Shown here: one piece after another, positions 1 to 8,160 of the stretch
How the letters are laid out: every line of letters starts with the position of its first letter
Numbering within the stretch: the first letter of the stretch is position 1
Assembly: GCF_004804355.1 (NCBI RefSeq)
Contig: NZ_SRWZ01000003.1
Coordinates: 434,001-498,000 of the forward strand
Length of the DNA stretch: 64,000 nucleotides
Direction: 5' to 3'
Source: Cognatitamlana onchidii
GTDB taxonomy: Bacteria; Bacteroidota; Bacteroidia; Flavobacteriales; Flavobacteriaceae
Notes under the pieces: model-generated
The model's input: the letters and a program-made list of their open reading frames with translations, nothing else
Told to the model about the DNA's origin: nothing
Database searches by the model: none
Translations under genes and position numbers: made by a program

Positions 1-444
1 GAAGCACTATATAAACTTGAAGTACTAGCCAAAGATGAAAGTTTAAATGATATCACTATTTGGGATATTAACTCTGTTTTTACGCTAGTTCAAATTGCAG
101 AAAAAGTTTTAAGAGCTGAAATATTAGCCACTCAAGGTGATTATGAGCGTAGCATAAATTTATTAAAAAAAGCCGTTTTTATGGAAGATCAATTAAATTA
201 CAACGAACCGCCCGATTGGTTTTTCTCAATTAGACATCATTTAGGAGACAAACAAATTAAAGCCAAACACTATGAGGAAGCTATTACGACATATAAGGAA
301 GATTTAGCGCACTTCCCAAAAAATGGCTGGGCTTATCATGGCTTGAAAAAGGCTTATACTGCACTTAATGATGTTGAAAATATTGCACAAGTAAACGGGC
401 TTCTTTCAGAAAGTTGGGCACATGCAGATTTTGAGATTAAATAA
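1..444 (+). CDS. TPR-repeat protein, C-terminal part (5' end outside window)
   Basis: The frame is open from base 1 to the stop at 442-444, giving the last 147 residues of a longer protein. The helical, Ala/Tyr/Leu-patterned pairs (for example around AKHYEEAITTYKEDL and GWAYHGLKKAYTAL) are typical of tetratricopeptide repeats, which act as protein-protein scaffolds. The internal ATG at 181 is not a credible start because the helical pattern continues upstream of it. The function of the full protein cannot be read from this fragment. No hairpin follows the stop before the small leftward ORF at 457-597. Confidence 0.75.
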   Translation, partial: EALYKLEVLAKDESLNDITIWDINSVFTLVQIAEKVLRAEILATQGDYERSINLLKKAVFMEDQLNYNEPPDWFFSIRHHLGDKQIKAKHYEEAITTYKEDLAHFPKNGWAYHGLKKAYTALNDVENIAQVNGLLSESWAHADFEIK

Positions 445-456
445 AATCTTTAACTA

Positions 457-597
457 TTACTTGGCAACTTTCAAGCTTCTAAATGTTTGAAATTTAATTT
501 CTCCTTCTATTCTTTTTGAAGGCGTTCCAGTAAACCAACCAAATCCTAAAAAAGGATTAAGAAGTTTATTGGAAGCTAATTTTTTTTTAGTTTTCAT
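457..597 (-). CDS. possible small basic protein (46 aa), unknown
   Basis: A short reading frame (ATG at 595-597, stop at 457-459) encodes a lysine-rich peptide starting MKTKKKLASNK and ending SLKVAK. I recognise no family. No clear ribosome-binding site or TAnnTTTG promoter box precedes it. It lies between a convergent TPR gene and the lpdA terminator. It may be a real small gene or a chance frame; the basic, aromatic-containing composition is the only argument for coding. Confidence 0.3.
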   Translation of the reverse strand: MKTKKKLASNKLLNPFLGFGWFTGTPSKRIEGEIKFQTFRSLKVAK

Positions 598-676
598 TTG
601 TTGATTGATTTTGATTGATGTTGTGATTATATTATTAAAGACGACCGAAACAGAAAAAGGTTACATAAAAAGCAAA

Positions 677-704
677 AAAAAAGCAGCTTTCCAGCTGCTT
701 TTTT
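677..704 (-). terminator. intrinsic terminator after lpdA
   Basis: A perfect palindrome GCAGCT-TTCC-AGCTGC is flanked by A-runs on the left and T-runs on the right. It lies 25 bases past the lpdA stop and is symmetric, so it could act in both directions. Read on the minus strand it gives a 12-bp stem followed by a U-rich tail. Confidence 0.85.
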
Positions 705-728
705 CTACTTATTTTTAAAATATGCTTT

Positions 729-2129
729 CTAAATATGTAAAGCCCTATCTTCGGTTGCTACTAAAGCCGCTTCCTTAATAGCCTCTGTAAATGTAGGGTG
801 TGCATGAGACATTCTTGAAATATCTTCAGCAGACGCTCTGTACTCCATAGCAACAACGGCTTCAGCAATCATGTCGGCAGCCCGTGCTCCAATCATGTGG
901 ACTCCTAAAATCTCGTCGGTTGATTTATCTGCTAAAATTTTCACAAAACCATCTAAATCCATACTCGCTCTGCTACGTCCTAAAGCTCGCATAGGAAACG
1001 ATCCTGTTTTATAAGCTATTCCCGCTTCTTTTAATTGCTCTTCGGTTTTCCCAACGGCAGCAACTTCAGGCCATGTGTAAACCACACCCGGAATTAAATT
1101 ATAATCTATATGCGGTTTTTGTCCTGCAATAGTCTCAGCAACAAAAACACCTTCTTCTTCTGCTTTATGAGCCAACATAGCTCCTTTTACAACATCTCCA
1201 ATGGCATAAATATTCGATGCCGACGTTTGTAAATGATCATCTACTTCAACCTGCCCTCTATCGTTTAATTTTACACCAGCTGCTTCTGCATTTAAGCCAT
1301 CTGTATAGGGACGACGTCCGACAGATACTAAACAATAATCTCCTTTTATTTCAACCTCTTCACCTTTCTTATTGTCGGCCTTAACAATAACCTCATCTCC
1401 CACACGCTCTACCGACTTCACTTTGTGAGATACATTCATTTTAAACTTGGCCTTTTTAAACACTTTATTAAGTTCTTTTGATAAACCAGCATCCATAGTA
1501 GGGATAATTCTATCCATATACTCAACCACAGTCACCTCGGCACCTAAACGACGATATACCTGCCCAAGCTCTAAACCGATAACACCGCCTCCTATCACAA
1601 TCATATGCTTAGGGATTTCTTTTAGCTTTAAAGCCTCCGTAGATGTTATAATACGCTCCTTATCAATATTAATAAATGGTAAACTTGACGGCTTACTACC
1701 TGTAGCGATAATGGAATTTTTAGCTTCAATTTCAACAGGCTCATCCCCAGCAATGGTAATATGTGTGGCATCCTTAAAACTCCCTAAACCTTGGTAAACA
1801 TCAATGTTATTCTTCTTCATCAAGAAATCAATACCTCCAGTAGTCTGATCTACAACAGCTTGTTTTCTTGCTATCATTTTTTCTAAATTCACTTTAACAT
1901 CTCCAGGGATCTCAATACCGTGTTCTTCAAAATGCTTGACTGCATCTTCATAATGATGTGAGGAGTCCAAGAGCGCTTTACTTGGTATACAGCCCACATT
2001 TAAACATGTACCACCTAGTGTTGCATATTTTTCTATTATGGCAGTTTTCATGCCTAATTGTGCACAACGTATAGCTGCCACATAACCTCCAGGACCCGAG
2101 CCAATAACGGCTACATCATATGAATTCAT
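729..2129 (-). CDS. lpdA: dihydrolipoamide dehydrogenase (E3)
   Basis: FAD-dependent E3 subunit that reoxidises dihydrolipoamide in the pyruvate and 2-oxoglutarate dehydrogenase complexes and the glycine cleavage system, using NAD+; cytosolic. The 466-residue protein has the N-terminal FAD motif GSGPGG (residues 10-15), the redox-active pair in CLNVGCIPSK (C42/C47), a second nucleotide motif GGGVIGLELG, the FAD motif YAIGDV and the C-terminal catalytic HPTFTEAIKE. Length is normal. The frame stays open to a TTG at 2201, but a promoter at 2172-2201 and the family N-terminus (MNSYDVAVIG) favour the ATG at 2127-2129. It is monocistronic and divergent from smpB. Confidence 0.97.
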   Translation of the reverse strand: MNSYDVAVIGSGPGGYVAAIRCAQLGMKTAIIEKYATLGGTCLNVGCIPSKALLDSSHHYEDAVKHFEEHGIEIPGDVKVNLEKMIARKQAVVDQTTGGIDFLMKKNNIDVYQGLGSFKDATHITIAGDEPVEIEAKNSIIATGSKPSSLPFINIDKERIITSTEALKLKEIPKHMIVIGGGVIGLELGQVYRRLGAEVTVVEYMDRIIPTMDAGLSKELNKVFKKAKFKMNVSHKVKSVERVGDEVIVKADNKKGEEVEIKGDYCLVSVGRRPYTDGLNAEAAGVKLNDRGQVEVDDHLQTSASNIYAIGDVVKGAMLAHKAEEEGVFVAETIAGQKPHIDYNLIPGVVYTWPEVAAVGKTEEQLKEAGIAYKTGSFPMRALGRSRASMDLDGFVKILADKSTDEILGVHMIGARAADMIAEAVVAMEYRASAEDISRMSHAHPTFTEAIKEAALVATEDRALHI

Positions 2130-2171
2130 ATTAATATTTATTTTGAATTTTAATTTTAAAAAATAGAATAT

Positions 2172-2201
2172 CAAAAATACAAATGTTTTATTGGGCAGCA
2201 A
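2172..2201 (-). promoter_or_regulatory. Bacteroidota-type promoter of lpdA
   Basis: On the minus strand TTG (2199-2201), a 19-nt spacer and TATTTTTG (2172-2179) match the Bacteroidota sigma consensus TTTG/TAnnTTTG. Transcription would begin near 2165, giving a leader of about 36 nt to the ATG at 2129 and excluding the upstream TTG start. Confidence 0.65.
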
Positions 2202-2341
2202 TGAAAATTAAGTGATATACTAAATAATTGTAATTCACTTAATGAAGGTGGTTATTATTTACGAAAATCTAATTATTTTAAACCTAGATAAACTTATTTT
2301 TTGAATCCTTTAATTTTAAAATGAAACTTCATAAAATTATG

Positions 2342-2349
2342 TAGTTTTG
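2342..2349 (+). promoter_or_regulatory. -7 box before smpB (possible leaderless start)
   Basis: TAGTTTTG matches TAnnTTTG. Its last base lies only 6 nt before the smpB ATG, so the transcript would start at or very near the start codon. I see no clear TTTG -33 element at 19-21 nt upstream, so this is a partial match. Confidence 0.4.
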
Positions 2350-2355
2350 TGACGC

Positions 2356-2814
2356 ATGCAAAAGACCATTAACATACAGAATAAAAAAGCTAGGTTTCAA
2401 TACGATATCTTAGATAAATATACCGCTGGGATTGTTTTAACTGGTACAGAAATAAAATCTATTCGAAACAGTAGAGCCTCTATAGCAGAAAGTTTCTGTG
2501 AATTTAACGAACAGGGTGAACTCTTTGTGATAAATATGACTATTGAAGAGTATATTTATGGTACCTATTACAATCATAAACCAAAAGCAGAAAGAAAACT
2601 ACTCTTGAATAAAAGAGAGTTAAAAAAGCTAAATAAAGAGGTGCAAAACACAGGACTAACCATTATACCACTTCGTTTATTTATTAATGAGAAGGGATAT
2701 GCCAAATTAGATATTGCCCTAGCTAAGGGTAAAAAATTATACGATAAACGAGAAAGTATTAAAGATAGAGATAATAAACGTAATCTGGATAGAATAAAAA
2801 AAGCTTATAAATAA
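2356..2814 (+). CDS. smpB: SsrA-binding protein SmpB
   Basis: Binds tmRNA and delivers it to stalled ribosomes in trans-translation. The 152-residue protein has the family landmarks: the N-terminal NKKARFQYDILD strand, the GTEIKSIRNSRASIAESF segment, HKPKAERKLLLNKRELKKL, and the basic C-terminal tail (KGKKLYDKRESIKDRD) that enters the mRNA channel. Length is standard. The ATG sits just behind a TAGTTTTG box. The gene is divergent from lpdA, and the tmRNA gene itself is not in this window. Confidence 0.96.
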   Translation: MQKTINIQNKKARFQYDILDKYTAGIVLTGTEIKSIRNSRASIAESFCEFNEQGELFVINMTIEEYIYGTYYNHKPKAERKLLLNKRELKKLNKEVQNTGLTIIPLRLFINEKGYAKLDIALAKGKKLYDKRESIKDRDNKRNLDRIKKAYK

Positions 2815-2865
2815 TTTAGTCCTTCTTAATTCGTTTAATACATGTATTTACATAAACTTTAAAAC

Positions 2866-3423
2866 ATGAAAAAAGTATTTTTTGTTGTCTTATTACTGCT
2901 TATTTCTTTTAGAGTTTTAGCCCAGAACACCAGCAAAAAAGGAACTACTCAAGAACCCATAGAGTTTGAAATTGATAGTACCGTGGTGCTCACCATGGAT
3001 AATATCATTAAGTCACTTTACACTGTTATTTCGGGAGAAAAAGGAGCAAAAAGAAATTGGAAACAGTTCAAATTTTTGTTCAAAAAAGATAGTAAGCTTA
3101 TACCTTCTGGAAAAACAAAAAAAGACAATTACAAAGTTAACTTTATGTCGCCTGATGATTATATAAAATCGGCCACAAAGTGGTTTGAGTCAAACGGTTT
3201 TTATGAAAAAGAAATTTTAAGGCGGGTCGAATACTTTGGCAACATGGCTCATGCATTCAGTTCTTACGAATGTTTTCATTCTTTAAAAGATAAAGAACCT
3301 TTTATGAGAGGCATAAACAGTATTCAGCTTTTTAATGATGGTGACAGATGGTGGATAATCAATATATTTTGGGCTCAGGAGTCTGAGGAAAGCCCTATTC
3401 CAGAAGTCTATTTAAAACGATAA
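2866..3423 (+). CDS. exported protein of unknown function (NTF2-like fold possible)
   Basis: 185 residues with a clear signal peptide (MKKVFFVVLLLLISFRVLAQ, cleavage after A-Q), so probably periplasmic. The mature part alternates helices and strands and ends with a Trp-rich stretch (DGDRWWIINIFW) of the kind seen in SnoaL/NTF2-like domains; that assignment is an inference. No catalytic motif was recognised. It follows smpB by 51 bp without a visible terminator and may be cotranscribed. Its stop lies one base from the stop of the convergent pcm gene. Confidence 0.8.
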   Translation: MKKVFFVVLLLLISFRVLAQNTSKKGTTQEPIEFEIDSTVVLTMDNIIKSLYTVISGEKGAKRNWKQFKFLFKKDSKLIPSGKTKKDNYKVNFMSPDDYIKSATKWFESNGFYEKEILRRVEYFGNMAHAFSSYECFHSLKDKEPFMRGINSIQLFNDGDRWWIINIFWAQESEESPIPEVYLKR

Positions 3424-3424
3424 A

Positions 3425-4066
3425 CTAGTTTTTATCCTCCAACAAAGGCACAAACCTAAACTCGCCAAACTCTTCTTGTTCAAACTCTTTAGGACCTTTT
3501 CTAGTAAACATGGTCATTACTTGAATATTATCTCCAACTGGAATAACCAAGCGTCCTCCAATTTTTAATTGTCCTAATAAAGCTTTTGGTACAAATGGAG
3601 CTCCTGCAGTTACAATAATACCATCAAAAGGAGCTTCCTCTTTTAAACCAATGTAACCATCTCCAAAAATAAGTTTCTTTGCACGATACCCTAATTTAGG
3701 CAAAAACTTACTCGTTTTTTTAAATAATTCATTTTGGCGTTCTACGCTATACACTTTTGCTCCCAGTTCACATAAAACCGCTGTTTGATAACCGCTTCCA
3801 GTACCAATTTCAAGAATTTTATCCCCGTTTTTAATATGTAATAGTTCCGACTGAAACGCTACCGTATAAGGTTGCGAAATGGTCTGATCTGCAGCAATAG
3901 GAAACGCCTTATCCTGATAAGCATGATCTAAAAAACTGGAATCCATAAACAAATGGCGTGGTATGTTACCAATAGCGCTCAATACAGCTTTATCTGTTAT
4001 TCCCTTGTTTATTAAAACATTAACAAGTTGTTGTCTTAATCCTTTATGCTTAAAAGTATCTTTCAA
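3425..4066 (-). CDS. pcm: protein-L-isoaspartate O-methyltransferase
   Basis: Methylates isoaspartyl residues from SAM so that damaged proteins are repaired; cytosolic. The 213-residue sequence shows the PCMT signature: PRHLFMD, the TISQPYTVAFQSELL block, the SAM-binding ILEIGTGSGYQTAVL (about residues 85-99), GDGYIGLKEEAPFDGIIVTAGA and PKALLGQLKIGGRLVIPVG. Length is normal. It is convergent with the exported-protein gene, leaving a single base between the stops and no room for a separate terminator. Confidence 0.95.
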   Translation of the reverse strand: MKDTFKHKGLRQQLVNVLINKGITDKAVLSAIGNIPRHLFMDSSFLDHAYQDKAFPIAADQTISQPYTVAFQSELLHIKNGDKILEIGTGSGYQTAVLCELGAKVYSVERQNELFKKTSKFLPKLGYRAKKLIFGDGYIGLKEEAPFDGIIVTAGAPFVPKALLGQLKIGGRLVIPVGDNIQVMTMFTRKGPKEFEQEEFGEFRFVPLLEDKN

Positions 4067-4197
4067 TTTGGTTTGGGTTTAGCAGGCTAAAATTAGGTAA
4101 AGATTTTTTAGAGTGAAACAATTTTAGAAGATTTAATTTTCAATAGAAAATCATCAAAAAAATAATGCCAATTATCTGTCTTCAACCATTAAAATCT

Positions 4198-4205
4198 TAT
4201 TTTTG
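4198..4205 (+). promoter_or_regulatory. -7 box upstream of the 4.2-8 kb gene run
   Basis: TATTTTTG fits TAnnTTTG, 17 nt before the ATG at 4223. No convincing TTTG -33 element stands at the expected distance. It would drive the oxidoreductase gene and those behind it. Confidence 0.45.
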
Positions 4206-4222
4206 TTTAAAACCGAAACATT

Positions 4223-5182
4223 ATGCTAAAAGCTGGAGTACTTGGTGCTGGTCACTTAGGAAAAATACACTTAAGACTACTTAATCAATCTGAAAAATAT
4301 GAACTGGTTGGTTTTTTTGATGCTGATGAAGAAAATGCTAAAAAGGTAGTTGCCGAATTTGGCTATACCTACTTTAATTCTATTGATGCATTAATTGATG
4401 CAGTAGACGTGGTAGACATTGTAACTCCAACTTTATCGCATTATGATTGTGCTAAACAGGCCATAGCTAAGGGCAAGCATATCTTTATTGAAAAGCCAAT
4501 AACTAACACCGTTGAGGAGGCTGAGCATATTAGAGAACTGTTAGCCGAAAATAATTTACGCGGACAAGTGGGGCATGTGGAACGCTTTAACCCTGCTTTT
4601 ATTGCGGTTAAAGACGATATTAATGCGCCAATGTTTATTGAAACGCATAGACTTGCCGAATTTAACCCAAGAGGAACCGATGTGCCAGTGGTACTAGACT
4701 TAATGATTCATGATATTGATATTATATTGAGTATCGTTAAATCGAAAGTAAAACATATTTCTGCCAGCGGTGTTTCGGTAATTAGCGATACACCAGATAT
4801 TGCGAATGCTCGATTAGAATTTGAAAATGGTTGTGTGGCGAATTTAACGGCAAGCAGGATTTCATTAAAGAAAATGCGCAAAGCAAGATTTTTTCAAAAA
4901 GATGCTTACATTTCTGTTGATTTTTTAACGAAAAAATGTGAAGTAGTTAAAATGAAAGACGCTCCAGAAAACCCCGGAGATTTTGATATGATTTTACAAA
5001 ATGCGGAAGGTATTAAAAAGCAGATATATTTTGATAACCCTAGCATTCCGGATAATAATTCAATTTTAGATGAACTAGAAACTTTTGCAGAAGCAATAAA
5101 TAATAACAGAGCCCCAATAGTTACTCTGCACGATGGCACCGAAGCATTACGCGTTGCCACCCAAATTATAAACAGTTTTTAA
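4223..5182 (+). CDS. Gfo/Idh/MocA-family oxidoreductase
   Basis: NAD(P)-dependent oxidoreductase of 319 residues. The Rossmann motif GAGHLGKIH is at residues 7-15, the family EKP motif (FIEKPITNT, about residue 92) marks the catalytic lysine, and the C-terminal alpha/beta domain carries VVLDLMIHDIDIIL with the usual His/Asp pair. The substrate cannot be deduced; sugars or sugar acids are usual. It is followed after 1 nt by a 3-hydroxyacyl-CoA dehydrogenase gene, so the two are cotranscribed. Confidence 0.88.
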   Translation: MLKAGVLGAGHLGKIHLRLLNQSEKYELVGFFDADEENAKKVVAEFGYTYFNSIDALIDAVDVVDIVTPTLSHYDCAKQAIAKGKHIFIEKPITNTVEEAEHIRELLAENNLRGQVGHVERFNPAFIAVKDDINAPMFIETHRLAEFNPRGTDVPVVLDLMIHDIDIILSIVKSKVKHISASGVSVISDTPDIANARLEFENGCVANLTASRISLKKMRKARFFQKDAYISVDFLTKKCEVVKMKDAPENPGDFDMILQNAEGIKKQIYFDNPSIPDNNSILDELETFAEAINNNRAPIVTLHDGTEALRVATQIINSF

Positions 5183-5183
5183 T

Positions 5184-6074
5184 ATGAAAAATATTGCTGT
5201 AATTGGAGCCGGAACTATGGGTAATGGTATCGCTCATACTTTTGCTCAAAGTGGTTTTAAAGTCCAATTAATTGATATAAACAAAGAGGCTCTAAAAACA
5301 GGCATTCAAACTATTGCTACCAATTTAGACAGAATGGTAAGCAAGGACAAAATCACAACGCAGCAAAAAACAGAAACCTTAAATAATATCACACTATTTA
5401 CTAATATAAAAGAAGGTGTTGATTATGCCGCACTGGTCATAGAAGCAGCTACTGAAAACTTAGACTTAAAGCTAAAAATATTTAAGGAACTAGATTCTGT
5501 TTGTTCTGATAATGCCATTTTAGCTACCAACACGTCGTCTATTTCTATTACACAAATAGCTGCAGCCACAACCAAACCAGAACGTGTTATTGGTATGCAT
5601 TTTATGAACCCTGTACCTTTAATGAAATTAGTTGAAATTATTAGAGGTTACAATACAAGTCATGAAGTGGCCCAGTCTGTCATGCAATTGGCTAAAACCT
5701 TAGAAAAAGTTCCTGTTGAAGTTAATGATTATCCAGGTTTTGTTGCTAATAGAATTTTAATGCCTATGCTAAATGAATCCATTGAAACACTTTACAATGG
5801 TGTTGCAGGTGTTTATGAAATTGATACGGTAATGAAATTAGGTATGGCCCATCCTATGGGTCCCCTTCAATTAGCCGATTTTATAGGATTAGATGTATGT
5901 CTGTCTATACTAGAAGTCATGCATAATGGATTTAAAAATCCTAAATATGCACCTTGTCCGTTGTTGGTTAATATGGTAAGAGCTGGTAAATTAGGTGTAA
6001 AATCTGGAGAAGGGTTTTATGATTATTCAGAGAATAAAAAAGCGGAAAAGGTTGCTTCGCAATTTTTAAAATAA
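5184..6074 (+). CDS. 3-hydroxybutyryl-CoA dehydrogenase
   Basis: Short-form (296 aa) 3-hydroxyacyl-CoA dehydrogenase that interconverts 3-hydroxybutyryl-CoA and acetoacetyl-CoA with NAD(P). It shows the Rossmann motif GAGTMGNGIAHTFAQSG, the substrate-binding ATNTSSISIT, the catalytic-His segment MHFMNPVPLMKLVEII, and the C-terminal GFVANRILMPMLNE and MGPLQLADFIGLDVCL helices. Length matches the single-function Hbd family rather than the fused FadB type. It starts 1 nt after the preceding gene. Confidence 0.93.
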   Translation: MKNIAVIGAGTMGNGIAHTFAQSGFKVQLIDINKEALKTGIQTIATNLDRMVSKDKITTQQKTETLNNITLFTNIKEGVDYAALVIEAATENLDLKLKIFKELDSVCSDNAILATNTSSISITQIAAATTKPERVIGMHFMNPVPLMKLVEIIRGYNTSHEVAQSVMQLAKTLEKVPVEVNDYPGFVANRILMPMLNESIETLYNGVAGVYEIDTVMKLGMAHPMGPLQLADFIGLDVCLSILEVMHNGFKNPKYAPCPLLVNMVRAGKLGVKSGEGFYDYSENKKAEKVASQFLK

Positions 6075-6108
6075 CAACAGCTTTATAAGCAGAATTCAAC
6101 TACTTTTA

Positions 6109-6777
6109 ATGTCGATAGCCAAAAACTTAGAAAAAGTAAAATCCACAATACCGGCTCACGTAACTTTAGTGGCTGTTTCAAAAACAAAACCTTTAAACGA
6201 TTTATTACAAGCCTACCAATCAGGTCAGCGTATTTTTGGTGAAAACAAAATTCAAGAAATGGTTGAAAAGCATGAGGCGCTTCCCAAAGACATTGAGTGG
6301 CACATGATAGGCCATGTTCAGCGTAATAAGGTTAAGTATATGGCATCCTTTGTAAGCCTAATTCATGGTGTTGATAATTTGAAACTTCTTAAAGAAATTA
6401 ATAACCAGGCCAAAAAACACGACAGAGTTATTAATTGTTTGCTTCAAATAAAAATAGCCTCTGAAGACTCTAAATTCGGAATGGATCTCAACTCAGCGGA
6501 AACCATTATTAAATCTGAAACCTTTAAAGAACTCAAGAATATCTGTATCGTTGGGGTCATGGGAATGGCTACTTTTACAGATGACAAAACTCAAATTGAA
6601 GTTGAATTTAGATCACTAAAATCTGAATTTGACCGACTAACACTTTTTAAATCAGACAATTTCACACCCCAAATTATTAGTATGGGTATGAGCGGCGACT
6701 ATCAATTAGCTATAGCCTGTGGCAGTACTATGGTTAGAGTAGGAAGCAGTATATTTGGCGCAAGAAATTATAATTAG
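6109..6777 (+). CDS. YggS-family PLP-binding protein (PLP homeostasis)
   Basis: Single-domain alanine-racemase-fold protein (222 aa) that binds pyridoxal phosphate and keeps PLP balance. The PLP lysine lies in VAVSKTKP (residues 22-29). Other family marks are FGENKIQE, WHMIGHVQRNKVK, LLQIKIASEDSKFGM, GVMGMATF and the C-terminal SMGMSGDYQLAIACGSTMVRVGSSIFG region. It lacks the second domain of true racemases. It lies 34 nt behind the dehydrogenase gene and probably shares its transcript. Confidence 0.94.
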   Translation: MSIAKNLEKVKSTIPAHVTLVAVSKTKPLNDLLQAYQSGQRIFGENKIQEMVEKHEALPKDIEWHMIGHVQRNKVKYMASFVSLIHGVDNLKLLKEINNQAKKHDRVINCLLQIKIASEDSKFGMDLNSAETIIKSETFKELKNICIVGVMGMATFTDDKTQIEVEFRSLKSEFDRLTLFKSDNFTPQIISMGMSGDYQLAIACGSTMVRVGSSIFGARNYN

Positions 6778-6792
6778 CTAAAAAAAGAGTAT

Positions 6793-8160
6793 TTGTACGC
6801 AATTTTAGACATAGAAACGACTGGTGGAAAATATAATGAAGAAGGCATAACAGAAATTGCTATTTACAAATATGATGGCCATGAAGTCGTCGACCAATTC
6901 ATTAGTCTTATTAATCCCGAACGGGAAATCCAGCCTTTTGTTGTTAACCTTACAGGTATAAACAGTAACATGCTGCGCAATGCCCCTAAGTTTTATGAAG
7001 TAGCTAAACGCATTGTTGAAATAACCAGTGACTGCATTTTGGTTGCCCATAATGCTCAATTCGATTATCGTATTCTTTGTACAGAGTTTAAAAGGTTAGG
7101 TTTTGAATATGATCGTAAATCGTTATGCACAGTTGAGTTATCTAAAGATCTTATTCCCGGACAGCCCTCCTACAGCCTTGGCAAATTGGTACGGTCTTTA
7201 GGTATCCCTGTAACGGATAGACATCGCGCATCTGGCGATGCCCTAGCAACCGTCAAATTGTTCAAAATGTTATTAGATAAAGATTCTAATAAGCAGATTA
7301 TTCAAAACTCTGTAAGGCTTAATCCAAAACGTCAGTTGGATCCAAGGCATATTGATATTATTGAAGACTTACCTGCAATTACCGGGGTTTACTATATTCA
7401 TAATGAAGAAGGAGATATTATTTATATAGGAAAAAGTAAAAACATCAAAAAACGTATCAATCAGCATTTTACTGGCACGAATGCCAAATCAAAAAAGATT
7501 CAGGCAAAAGTGGCTTCGGTAACTTACGAATCTACTGGTAGTGAACTCGTGGCCTTGTTAAAGGAAAGTGAAGAAATTAAACGTGTAAAACCCATATATA
7601 ATAGAGCCTTAAGACGATCCATCTTCACACATGCCCTTTATTTCTTTAAAGATGAGCACAATTATATTAACCTGAAAATAGATATCGCTGATGGTCGAAA
7701 AAAACCAATTACTACGTTTAGCAACAGGCAAAGCGGAAAGAGTTTTATAACTAAAGCAGTAGAAGACTATAACCTTTGTCAAAAATTAACCGGTCTATAC
7801 AAAACCAAGACAAGTTGCTTTAACTACGATATAAAATCCTGTGAAGGAGCTTGTATTCAAAAAGAACCACCAGAATACTACAACACGAGAGTTTCTAAAC
7901 TTATTGATAAAAATAGTTACTCTAACAAAAACATGGTTATTATAGACAAGGGACGAGATATTGATGAAAAAAGTGCCATACTTATTGAAAATGGTATTTT
8001 TAAAGGTATCGGGTTTTTTAATCTAAATTATCAAATCACTAATCTGGAAGTGTTGTCGTCCATCATTACCCCTATGCAAAGTAACAGAGACACCCAACAT
8101 ATTATACAAAGCTATTTACGACGCAATAAACGTGTGAAAATTATCAATATTGATTCATGA
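6793..8160 (+). CDS. DnaQ-like exonuclease fused to a GIY-YIG nuclease domain
   Basis: 455 residues with two nuclease modules. Residues 1-165 are a DEDDh 3'-5' exonuclease: DIETTG, HNAQFDYRIL and HRASGDA hold the acidic and His ligands. Residues about 195-275 are a UvrC-type GIY-YIG domain (TGVYYIHNEEGDIIYIGKSK followed by NIKKRINQHF). The remainder has four Cys (CFNYDIKSCEGAC) resembling the UvrC/Cho region. This architecture is widespread in Bacteroidota and probably serves DNA repair. The start is TTG; the homologous N-terminus MYAILDIETTGG begins exactly there. The 3' end overlaps the next gene by 4 nt. Confidence 0.9.
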   Translation: MYAILDIETTGGKYNEEGITEIAIYKYDGHEVVDQFISLINPEREIQPFVVNLTGINSNMLRNAPKFYEVAKRIVEITSDCILVAHNAQFDYRILCTEFKRLGFEYDRKSLCTVELSKDLIPGQPSYSLGKLVRSLGIPVTDRHRASGDALATVKLFKMLLDKDSNKQIIQNSVRLNPKRQLDPRHIDIIEDLPAITGVYYIHNEEGDIIYIGKSKNIKKRINQHFTGTNAKSKKIQAKVASVTYESTGSELVALLKESEEIKRVKPIYNRALRRSIFTHALYFFKDEHNYINLKIDIADGRKKPITTFSNRQSGKSFITKAVEDYNLCQKLTGLYKTKTSCFNYDIKSCEGACIQKEPPEYYNTRVSKLIDKNSYSNKNMVIIDKGRDIDEKSAILIENGIFKGIGFFNLNYQITNLEVLSSIITPMQSNRDTQHIIQSYLRRNKRVKIINIDS

